Shown here piece after piece: positions 8,303 through 14,967 of a DNA stretch of 64,000 nt. The translations under genes were made by a program, and so were the position numbers. The notes beneath the pieces are model-generated. The model ran no database searches. It worked only from the letters and a program-made list of their open reading frames with translations, and was not told the origin of the DNA. The DNA is from Mesorhizobium sp. L-8-3 (GTDB taxonomy: Bacteria > Pseudomonadota > Alphaproteobacteria > Rhizobiales > Rhizobiaceae), in NCBI RefSeq assembly GCF_016756615.1, contig NZ_AP023262.1, positions 1,486,501-1,550,500 on the forward strand, given 5' to 3'. Each line of letters opens with the position of its first letter. Position 1 is the first letter of the stretch.

Positions 8303-9178
8303 GTGTCCGTCGCCATGTCCGCGCGTCGCACATATCAGGGCCAGCAGCTCGAGCTCTTCCGGGCGCGCTCTGGCGACATCGCCGCCCGCGACGCGCAGGA
8401 CCTCATGTCCTGGCCCTTCTTCTCCCTCGCCAAGTCCCGCCGCGTGACGCCGATCGACTTCCGCATGGGCGATGTGTCGATCCGCGTCGAGGCAACGGCC
8501 GAGCACGGCATGGCGACCATCTGGGACGCCGACGTGCTGATCTGGGCCGCCTCGCAGATCGTCGATGCCCGCGATCGCGGCCTCTCCACCTCGCGCTTCA
8601 TGGCCGCCACGCCCTACGAAATCCTCGCCTTCATCGGACGTTCGGACACCGGTCTCAACTACGACCGGCTGAAGGCCGCGCTCGACCGCCTGCAATCGAC
8701 GACGATCGTCACTTCGATCCGCCAGCCATCCGAACGGCGGCGGCATCGCTTCTCCTGGATCGCCGAATGGAAGGAGCGTCTCGACACCCAGGGCCGGTCG
8801 CTCGGCATCGAACTCATCCTGCCGGACTGGTTCTATGCTGGCGTCCTCGACGACGCGCTGATCCTCACCATCGACCATGATTATTTCGAGCTGAAGGGTG
8901 GCCTCGAACGCTGGCTCTACCGGCTCGTGCGCAAACACGGCGGCCGCCAGACCTGGGGCTGGAGCTTCGACGTTCCGCATCTCCATCTGAAGTCCGGCAG
9001 CCTGTCGCCACTCAGGCGTTTCCGCTTCGAGCTGCGGGCCATCGTCAGGCGCCAGCCGCTGCCCGGCTACAGCCTTGAGCTCGTGGACGATCCGGACGGC
9101 CGCCAGCGCCTGACCTTCCGTCCAACGGAGAGGGATCTGATCATCGCGCCCCGGAAACGGGCGGGAGGTGGACGATGA
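8303..9178 (+). CDS. repA: Replication initiator protein A (RPA family)
   Basis: A 291-residue member of the RPA plasmid/ICE initiator family. Conserved blocks are WPFFSLAK near residue 38, ATIWDADVLIWAASQI, TPYEILAFIGR, LKAALDRLQSTTI and LERWLYRLVRKHGG. It should bind an origin and allow replication of the excised circular element, which helps an ICE persist after excision. GTG 8303 gives the longest product; ATG 8315 is an alternative. Three iteron-like repeats lie just downstream and are the obvious binding candidates. Confidence 0.85.
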   Translation: MSVAMSARRTYQGQQLELFRARSGDIAARDAQDLMSWPFFSLAKSRRVTPIDFRMGDVSIRVEATAEHGMATIWDADVLIWAASQIVDARDRGLSTSRFMAATPYEILAFIGRSDTGLNYDRLKAALDRLQSTTIVTSIRQPSERRRHRFSWIAEWKERLDTQGRSLGIELILPDWFYAGVLDDALILTIDHDYFELKGGLERWLYRLVRKHGGRQTWGWSFDVPHLHLKSGSLSPLRRFRFELRAIVRRQPLPGYSLELVDDPDGRQRLTFRPTERDLIIAPRKRAGGGR

Positions 9179-9241
9179 ACGCCCGCTTGCCGATCGGCTT
9201 CCTCCGCAATTGTGGATGGGATGTGGACGGACCCGAACTAT

Positions 9242-9297
9242 CGGGAACGCCGACTCCCGACTTTCCGGGAACGCGAATCCCGTACCATCGGGAACGC
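9242..9297 (+). repeat. Three iteron-like direct repeats downstream of repA
   Basis: CGGGAACGC occurs at 9242-9250, 9266-9274 and 9289-9297, with periods of 24 and 23 bp, close to two helical turns. The first two copies are followed by a short arm ending in TCCCG, which makes each unit partly symmetric. The spacing and position right after an initiator gene fit an iteron-type replication origin or a copy-control site. Confidence 0.6.
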
Positions 9298-9417
9298 AAA
9301 CGCCTCGCAACCCTCGGAATCGACAGGTGGATTCCGGCCCCTCTAACTTCCCTAACCAAATCCTTCGGATTCTTGCTAACGCCTGCAGCCAGAACGCGAG
9401 CATGTGGATGCGCCGTT

Positions 9418-9447
9418 TTTCGCGAACCGGCGCCATGTTTCGCGAAC
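9418..9447 (+). repeat. Paired TTTCGCGAAC palindromic repeats
   Basis: TTTCGCGAAC occurs at 9418-9427 and again at 9438-9447, exactly 20 bp apart. Each copy contains the perfect palindrome TTCGCGAA. Two in-phase symmetric sites suggest binding by a dimeric regulator or a partition or replication protein. They lie about 135 bases before the DUF2840 gene that starts the next transfer genes. Confidence 0.5.
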
Positions 9448-9581
9448 GATGATGGCGTCCCCGAAGCCTGCCGGCCCTCAAGCCATCGCTGCTGTTTCTC
9501 CCGCGAGATCGATGCTGTCGTGGCCGGGCGCGCACCGGCGCGCATCGCATCCGTGCTGTCCTTCAGGGAAGGGGCACGGCC

Positions 9582-10076
9582 ATGACGGCGGACATCCGCA
9601 TCGCCGGCCGGCCAGCCGACCTCACGCTGGTCGAACTGACCTGGCGCAAGAGGAAGATCGAGCACCGGATACGCTTCGGCCGGATCGCCGAAGAGCATCG
9701 CCTCGACCGCCATCGCCGTGTCGTCGCCTTCTCGCCGGGCAGCATCTTTGCCTTCGTGCGATGGGCCGGAAACGAATACGGCACGGTCATCTCGCGCATC
9801 GACATCGTGCGCGCCGTCGCCGCCGGTGAGCCGCTCCAGACGCTGCCCTTCGTGCGGCCAGGCGGCGACATCCTGTTGCGCCTGGTCGGCTGGCGACACG
9901 TCGAGATGGTGTTGCAGGCGATCGACGCGATCGAAGCACTCGGCGTCGATCCGGCCGAAGTCTCGCCGGAGCACTGGCGGCACGTCGCCAATCGCATCGC
10001 CGTCAACGAACCGTTCCGGGCCTACACGCTCGTGCAGCATCGTGCCTGGCTGCGCCGCCGCGAGGTGCTGTCATGA
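9582..10076 (+). CDS. DUF2840 domain protein
   Basis: A 164-residue protein matching the DUF2840 family found almost only in proteobacterial ICEs between the replication genes and traF. Recognisable features are the start LTLVELTWRKRKIEHRIRFG, RVVAFSPGSIFAFVRWAGNEYGT and GDILLRLVGWRHVEMVLQAID. The function is unknown; the partner genes suggest a role in transfer or maintenance. ATG 9582 has AGGGG upstream. The stop overlaps the traF start by four bases (ATGA), so the genes are translationally coupled. Confidence 0.8.
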   Translation: MTADIRIAGRPADLTLVELTWRKRKIEHRIRFGRIAEEHRLDRHRRVVAFSPGSIFAFVRWAGNEYGTVISRIDIVRAVAAGEPLQTLPFVRPGGDILLRLVGWRHVEMVLQAIDAIEALGVDPAEVSPEHWRHVANRIAVNEPFRAYTLVQHRAWLRRREVLS

Positions 10077-10633
10077 CCGCATGCCGTCCGACGCTTCTCA
10101 CCATGCTCGCCGGCACGGCGCTGATCGCAGCGTCCGTCTGGAGTCGGCCCGACATCCGCTTCATCTGGAATGCGTCCGCCAGCGTGCCGGTCGGCCTCTA
10201 CCGCATCGTCCCGGTAACGCGGATCGAGGTCAATGATCTTGGCGTCGTCGTGCCGCCTCCCGAACTCGCGGCCTTCCTCAACGAGCGTGGCTACCTGCCG
10301 CGTGGCTTGCCGCTCGTCAAGCGCGTGCTCGCGCTCGGCGGGATTGAGATTTGCCGGAACGGCAACACCGTCATCGCCTATGGCGCGACCTATGGCGCGG
10401 CTCGCGACCGCGACACGCGCGGCCGCACGCTGCCCGCCTGGCAGGGCTGCCGGACGCTTCGCGACGGCGAAGCTTTCTTCATGAACTGGGACAGTGCCGA
10501 CAGCTTCGACAGCCGCTATTTCGGGCCGCTTCCCCTCTCCACCGTCGTCGGCCGGGCGGTTCCCGTCTGGACCACCGACGATCCTCATCCGGCCGCGGAA
10601 TCCTTCCGCGTGCCGGTCTCCGACGAGCCGTGA
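10073..10633 (+). CDS. traF: Conjugative transfer signal peptidase TraF (S26 family)
   Basis: A 186-residue S26 serine peptidase. One N-terminal membrane anchor (LTMLAGTALIAASVW) is followed by the nucleophile motif ASVPVGLYRI (Ser near residue 38) and the general-base lysine in PLVKRVLALGG near residue 84. FFMNWDSADSFDSRYFGPLP is the conserved S26 domain-D box. TraF of the P-type systems cleaves and helps circularise the TrbC pilin, which is encoded about 9 kb downstream here. The start overlaps the DUF2840 stop. A hairpin spans its stop codon. Confidence 0.87.
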   Translation: MTACRPTLLTMLAGTALIAASVWSRPDIRFIWNASASVPVGLYRIVPVTRIEVNDLGVVVPPPELAAFLNERGYLPRGLPLVKRVLALGGIEICRNGNTVIAYGATYGAARDRDTRGRTLPAWQGCRTLRDGEAFFMNWDSADSFDSRYFGPLPLSTVVGRAVPVWTTDDPHPAAESFRVPVSDEP

Positions 10634-10640
10634 CGGCTCG
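10624..10640 (+). promoter_or_regulatory. Hairpin centred on the traF stop codon
   Basis: CGAGCCG-TGA-CGGCTCG is a perfect 7-bp stem whose 3-base loop is the traF stop codon. No T-run follows, so it is not a standard terminator. It could stabilise the upstream message or dampen read-through to the DUF736 gene. Confidence 0.35.
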
Positions 10641-10668
10641 CGTCTCCAGCCACGAAAGGACAGATGGA

Positions 10669-10995
10669 ATGGCTCAGATCGGAACCTTCACCCGCAATGA
10701 CGACGGCTTTTTCGGTCGCGTCCGCACGCTCACCCTCGATGTCGAGGTGACCATCCTTCCCGCGGAAGGTTCGGACGCCGAAAACACGCCCGAACATCGC
10801 GTCTTCATGGACGGCATGGAGGTCGGCGCGGCCTGGAACCGCACCGGCGACAAGGCCGGCAGCTACCTGTCGCTGTCCATCGACGATCCGTCCTTTCCCG
10901 AGCCGATCCGTGCCCGACTGTTCGAGTCCGACACCAGGAAGGACACATGGACCCTGCACTGGACGCGCCGGAAGAAGAACGACGGCGAGGCGTGA
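10669..10995 (+). CDS. DUF736 family protein
   Basis: A 108-residue protein of the DUF736 family, a small cytoplasmic protein typical of alphaproteobacterial ICEs and conjugative plasmids. It opens with MAQIGTFTRNDDGFFGRVRTL and ends with the family pattern SYLSLSIDDPSFPEPIRARLF and LHWTRRKK. The ATG at 10669 is preceded by AAAGGA. The molecular role is unknown; constant linkage with traF, relaxase and traG suggests DNA transfer or replication support. Confidence 0.85.
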   Translation: MAQIGTFTRNDDGFFGRVRTLTLDVEVTILPAEGSDAENTPEHRVFMDGMEVGAAWNRTGDKAGSYLSLSIDDPSFPEPIRARLFESDTRKDTWTLHWTRRKKNDGEA

Positions 10996-11229
10996 CAGCT
11001 CATGCGTGGCAAACGTTCCCACCAATCTTCAGGCTCAATCCCCTTGATCGATCGAGCGCCGGTCAATCCCCTCGACCCGATTGCCTATCAGGCGGCCGTC
11101 GCGCGCAGCGGAGGTCAAGGGCGGCGGCCTGATTTCCGGATGTTGGACACGTCGTCCGACGATGCCCGTCCGGAAAATGTCGGCCACCGGCGAAGCCTTG
11201 CCCTTGGCTGGAGCGAGCACGATGGCAGG

Positions 11230-12039
11230 ATGATGGCGCATCGGGACGGCGGTGCATGCGCTGCCGTCCCGTCCATCATCGCGGTGAGGATTGCATGTAT
11301 GATGATCCTCGTGATGGTGGCTTCCGCGTCGGCCGAACAACCTCGCGGCGACCCGGCAGCGGCCATCGCCTCGACGCCAGGCAGCCCGCCTGGCCACTCG
11401 CCATCCGTCGCATCATCGACTAATCCATGGGCTGCACATATCGCGGAAGCGGCGAAGCGCTTCGACATTTCCGAGCGCTGGATACGGTCGGTCATGGTCG
11501 TCGAAAGCGTCAATGATCCGGCCGCTCTCTCGCCCAAGGGTGCGATCGGCCTGATGCAGGTCATGCCCGCGACATGGGACGAACTGCGGGCCAAGCATCG
11601 TCTCGGCAGCGATCCCTGGCAGCCGCGCGACAACATCCTCGCGGGCGCGGCCTATCTGCGCGAGATGCATGACCGCTACGGCTCGGTCGCTGCGATGCTA
11701 GCCGCCTACAATGCCGGCCCGGCGCGCTACGATGCTCATCTGGCGACAGGCCGCGCGCTGCCGGCCGAGACGATCGACTACGTCGCGAAGATCTTGGCCG
11801 TTATCGACGGCACGGTCTCTGTCGCACGTTCCGCCGGCAGCTCATCGCGACCGACCTGGTCTCGCGCGCCACTCTTCGTTGCGCGCTCGACTGTTCGTAT
11901 CGGAGACGATCCGGAAGCCACCGATCTTCCTTCCGATCACCCTTCGGAGCGACCTGCGATCGTCGACCTTTCCGCGCTCGTGCCGCTATCCGATAGCCTC
12001 TTCGTGCGCATGCCGGAAGCGGCAGGAGAAACGCGATGA
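11230..12039 (+). CDS. Lytic transglycosylase (SLT domain), conjugation-associated
   Basis: A soluble lytic transglycosylase of about 269 residues. After a signal peptide (IACMMILVMVASASA) come the SLT motifs: MVVESVNDP with the catalytic Glu, GAIGLMQVMPATW, and MLAAYNAGPARY. It opens peptidoglycan locally so the mating channel can be built, like VirB1. The double ATG at 11230 is chosen because the 76 residues upstream in the same frame (open from 11002) are not ordered; a longer product cannot be excluded. It is the last gene before the candidate oriT. Confidence 0.82.
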   Translation: MMAHRDGGACAAVPSIIAVRIACMMILVMVASASAEQPRGDPAAAIASTPGSPPGHSPSVASSTNPWAAHIAEAAKRFDISERWIRSVMVVESVNDPAALSPKGAIGLMQVMPATWDELRAKHRLGSDPWQPRDNILAGAAYLREMHDRYGSVAAMLAAYNAGPARYDAHLATGRALPAETIDYVAKILAVIDGTVSVARSAGSSSRPTWSRAPLFVARSTVRIGDDPEATDLPSDHPSERPAIVDLSALVPLSDSLFVRMPEAAGETR

Positions 12040-12135
12040 TCATCGTGGTTTCTCGCGTTGCAGAGTGCGCAATCGCAAGCGTTGCAGGACGCTGCAAGGC
12101 AGCCGGAAACGACCGTTTAGGAAGGCAAGATAAAA

Positions 12136-12244
12136 AGCCGCACATCGCGGCTTGGACGGTCGGTTGTTTTGCTTGCGCTTTTTGGAGTTTTCCGCACATC
12201 GCGGGGCATGAGCGCGAGGCGCGCTTGCTCGAATTATCGAGCAA
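12136..12244 (+). other. Candidate origin of transfer upstream of the relaxase gene
   Basis: The 241-base gap before the relaxase gene holds ordered structure. CCGCACATCGCGG occurs twice (12138-12150 and 12192-12204), the first copy extended to a 6-bp-stem hairpin (12136-12152). At 12225-12244 TTGCTCGA-ATTA-TCGAGCAA forms a perfect 8-bp stem with a 4-base loop. Repeats plus an inverted repeat directly upstream of a relaxase gene are the usual layout of oriT. The nick site is not identified. Confidence 0.45.
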
Positions 12245-12280
12245 TTTCAGTGCGGATCGCACCTCGCGGGCTCGAACGCA

Positions 12281-14017
12281 ATGAGCCGCGACGACGATTT
12301 CCGCGTTCGGCCTGGCCGCATCCGCTCATCGAAGGCGCAGCGGGCAAAGCCCTTTGTCGCCCAGGCGCTGGCGGCCGCCCGCAAGGCCGGCGGCCGCGTC
12401 TCGCGCTCTGGCAAGATCACCTCCGGGCGCGGCCCGCATTTTGCGCGAGGCCGCACAGCGAGCATTCGCGCCAATCGCCTCATCACCAGCCGCACGCGCC
12501 TCTGCACCGTCAAGGCGCTCGTCATACGCAACAGGGGCGAGCGCGGCCCTCTCGCCCGGCATCTCAATTATCTGCGGCGCGACGGCGTCACCCGTGACGG
12601 CGAGCGGGCGAAGATGTTCGGCCCGGCGACCGACGACGCCGACGCGAAGGAGTTTACCGAGCGCTGCAAGGATGACCGCCACCACTTCCGCTTCATCGTC
12701 TCGCCGGACGACGCCGTCGACATGGGAGATCTGAAGCGCTTCACCCGCGAGCTGATGGCGCAGGCCGAAAAGGATCTCGGCACCAGGCTCGACTGGGTCG
12801 CCGTCGATCACTGGAACACCGACAATCCGCATGTCCACGTCATCGTGCGTGGCCGCACCGAAGACGGCCAGGACCTCGTCATCGACCGCGACTATATCAA
12901 GAGCGGGATGCGCGACCGGGCGCAGGATCTCGTTACGCTGGAGCTCGGACCCCGCACCGATCTCGACATCAGCCGCGCGCTCGATGGCCAGATCGAGGCC
13001 GAGCGCTGGACGCAGCTCGACCGCCAGCTTGCCCGCGACGCCAACGAGTATGGCGTCATCGACGTTGCGCCGTCTCCCAATCGCCAGCCCGACGACTGCC
13101 TGACGCAGAAGGTCGGGCGGTTGCGCCATCTCGAACGGCTCGGCCTTGCTGAGGCCATCGGTCCCGGCCAATGGATCATCTTCGACGAGGCCGAGGCGAC
13201 GCTGCGCGAGCTCGGCCAGCGCGGCGACATCACCAAGCGCATGCACCGGGCCTTGTCGGACCAGGGCATCGATCGCGGCGCGGTCGATTATGTGCTCGAC
13301 GGGGAGGCGCATAGCCAGCCCGTCATCGGCCGGCTGGTCGACCGTGGCCTGGACGACGAGTTGCGCGGCACGGCTTACGCCGTCGTCGACGGCATCGACG
13401 GCCGCACGCATCACATCAAGCTTCCCGACATCGAAGCGGCCGGTGACAGCGCGCCGGGCTCCATTGTCGAGCTACGCAGCTTTGACGATGCAAAGGGCGA
13501 GCGCCGTGTCGCACTCGCCGTCCGCTCAGACCTCTCGATCGAGGCACAGGCCAAGGCAGACGGCGCCGCCTGGCTCGACCGCCAGCTCATCGCCCGCGAT
13601 CCGCTCGATACCGGCGGCGGCTTCGGCCTGGAGGTGAAGCAGACGATGGAAGCCCGCACCGAGCACCTGATCGAGGAAGGTCTCGCGCGGCGCGAAGGCC
13701 AGCGCATCGTCTTCGCCCGCAACCTGCTCGTCACGCTTCGCCAGCGCGAGCTCGACGCGCTCGGCCAGAAGCTCGCCGGCGAGATGAACATGCCGTTCCA
13801 GCAAGCCGCCGCCGGTGACTATGTCGCCGGCACCTATCGCCAGCGCTTCGCGCTCTCCTCCGGCCGCTTCGCCATGATCGACGACGGGCTCGGCTTCAAG
13901 CTCGTGCCCTGGACACCGTCGATCGAGAAGCATATCGGTCAGCATATCTCCGGCGTCGCCCGCGGCGATGGTGGCGTGGACTGGTCCTTCGGGCGCAAGC
14001 GCGGGCTCGGACTGTGA
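12281..14017 (+). CDS. Relaxase/mobilization nuclease (VirD2-like, DUF3363)
   Basis: A 578-residue conjugative relaxase. The N-terminal part holds the catalytic core: Tyr97 in RHLNYLRRDG is the likely nicking residue, and NPHVHVIVRG (His184, His186) is the metal-binding motif with an earlier His in DRHHFRF. The C-terminal 350 residues match the DUF3363 extension of the ICE type. It should nick oriT, stay bound to the 5' end and pilot the strand to TraG. The candidate oriT lies immediately upstream, and the Arg/Lys-rich first 60 residues could aid DNA binding or export. Confidence 0.88.
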   Translation: MSRDDDFRVRPGRIRSSKAQRAKPFVAQALAAARKAGGRVSRSGKITSGRGPHFARGRTASIRANRLITSRTRLCTVKALVIRNRGERGPLARHLNYLRRDGVTRDGERAKMFGPATDDADAKEFTERCKDDRHHFRFIVSPDDAVDMGDLKRFTRELMAQAEKDLGTRLDWVAVDHWNTDNPHVHVIVRGRTEDGQDLVIDRDYIKSGMRDRAQDLVTLELGPRTDLDISRALDGQIEAERWTQLDRQLARDANEYGVIDVAPSPNRQPDDCLTQKVGRLRHLERLGLAEAIGPGQWIIFDEAEATLRELGQRGDITKRMHRALSDQGIDRGAVDYVLDGEAHSQPVIGRLVDRGLDDELRGTAYAVVDGIDGRTHHIKLPDIEAAGDSAPGSIVELRSFDDAKGERRVALAVRSDLSIEAQAKADGAAWLDRQLIARDPLDTGGGFGLEVKQTMEARTEHLIEEGLARREGQRIVFARNLLVTLRQRELDALGQKLAGEMNMPFQQAAAGDYVAGTYRQRFALSSGRFAMIDDGLGFKLVPWTPSIEKHIGQHISGVARGDGGVDWSFGRKRGLGL

Positions 14018-14088
14018 GCGCCGGCTTTCCAGCGGCTACCGCCTGGGGGCGATCCGGCCGTTCGACACTTGCAATGATCTAGGGAGGC

Positions 14089-14116
14089 AATATATGACTA
14101 TTGGTAGTCATATATT
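14089..14116. promoter_or_regulatory. 28-bp perfect inverted repeat, toxin-antitoxin operator
   Basis: Two 12-bp arms (AATATATGACTA and its exact complement) flank the spacer TTGG, ending 12 bases before the antitoxin ATG. The AT-rich arms probably overlap the promoter -10. This is the classical place for autorepression by an antitoxin or toxin-antitoxin complex. Confidence 0.75.
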
Positions 14117-14128
14117 GGAAATGGTGCC

Positions 14129-14380
14129 ATGAAGGAACTCCAGCTCAAGGATGCCAAGGCGACGCTTTCAGCCGTGGTCGATCAGGCCGTGGCCGGCGAG
14201 CCGACCGTCATCACCAGGCACGGCCGCAAGGAAGCCGTTCTCGTCTCCTTCGAGGAGTGGGAGCGGGTCTCCAAGGTGCCGAGCTTCGCCGATCTGCTGC
14301 TCGCCTTTCCGGGTGAACCGGCCGACATCCCGGAGCGGTCGCGCAAGCCCGCGCGCGCCCTGCGCGACACCGGCCTCTGA
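14129..14380 (+). CDS. Type II antitoxin, Phd/YefM family
   Basis: An 83-residue Phd/YefM-type antitoxin: the N-terminal DNA-binding and dimerisation half reads KELQLKDAKATLSAVVDQAVAGEPTVITRHGRKEAVLVSFEEW. The C-terminal tail should wrap the toxin. It is followed two bases later by a PIN-domain toxin gene and preceded by a long perfect operator. On a mobile element such pairs stabilise inheritance. Its position between relaxase and traG genes places it inside the transfer core. Confidence 0.88.
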   Translation: MKELQLKDAKATLSAVVDQAVAGEPTVITRHGRKEAVLVSFEEWERVSKVPSFADLLLAFPGEPADIPERSRKPARALRDTGL

Positions 14381-14382
14381 CC

Positions 14383-14826
14383 TTGTATCTGCTCGACACC
14401 AACGTCGTCTCGGCCGATGCCCCGGCCAAGCGTCAGGTCGGCCCCGAGGCTTTTGCGGCATGGGTGCGTGAACATGGCGACCAGCTCTACATCTCGACCG
14501 TGACCATCGCCGAGATCGAGGCCGGCATTGCGCGAGCCGATCGGATTGGCGCCACCACCAAGGCCGAGCGCCTGCGCCGCTGGCTCGCGGCTGTCGAGCA
14601 TTTCTACGCCGGGCGCATCCTGCCGTTCGATGTCGAGGCTGCCCGCTACGCCGGCGCCATCCTCGACAGGGCGCGAGCGCATGATCCCGGTTTCGAGGAC
14701 ATCGCCATTGCAGCTACCGCCGCGGCGCGCGGGCTCACGGTGCTCACGGCGAATGAGCGCCACTTCACACCGCTCGGCGTGCCGCTCGCCAATCCACTGA
14801 AGCAATTGCCTCCGACCAGCGACTGA
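14383..14826 (+). CDS. Type II toxin, VapC/FitB-like PIN-domain ribonuclease
   Basis: A 147-residue PIN-domain nuclease. The acidic metal-binding residues are visible: Asp5 in MYLLDTNVVS, Glu44 in TIAEIEAG, and Asp106 in GFEDIAIAATAA, followed by LTVLTANERHF. It would cleave RNA when freed from the Phd-type antitoxin encoded two bases upstream. The start is TTG 14383, the only start that keeps the full LLDTN strand; the weak codon may keep toxin translation below antitoxin translation. Confidence 0.85.
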   Translation: MYLLDTNVVSADAPAKRQVGPEAFAAWVREHGDQLYISTVTIAEIEAGIARADRIGATTKAERLRRWLAAVEHFYAGRILPFDVEAARYAGAILDRARAHDPGFEDIAIAATAAARGLTVLTANERHFTPLGVPLANPLKQLPPTSD

Positions 14827-14967
14827 CGCGACGAGCCGGCGCGACGGGCAAGTATTCTCCGCAGTCCCTTCGCTGCGCTACGACCGGCCGGCTAAATCCG
14901 GTTGAACCTCGCGCTTTCGTTGCCCTTCCTCGACATTTTCAGTTGTCGCAGCGAGGTCAGCGCAGCC

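Larger units (their letters stand above)
9179..9581. other. Gene-free origin-like region between repA and the DUF2840 gene
   Basis: No convincing gene is present in these 403 bases. A forward frame from 9175 to 9585 is open but its translation is unordered and interrupts the spacing of the repeats. The region carries three CGGGAACGC repeats and two TTTCGCGAAC palindromes, listed separately. In related elements a ParA-type ATPase gene commonly sits here; none is present. Confidence 0.5.

Noticed and set aside
9175..9585. Forward open frame of 136 codons overlapping the end of repA
   Set aside because: It spans the iteron-like repeats and palindromes, the protein has no ordered segment, and the DUF2840 gene has its own ATG and ribosome site.
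11002..11229. 76-residue N-terminal extension of the lytic transglycosylase
   Set aside because: The extension puts the signal peptide in the middle of the protein and has no ordered sequence. ATG 11230 gives a normal export signal.
12036..12284. Open frame of 82 codons overlapping the lytic transglycosylase stop (ATGA)
   Set aside because: The translation is unordered, and the interval carries the repeat and hairpin structure expected of an oriT. The ATGA overlap alone is not enough.
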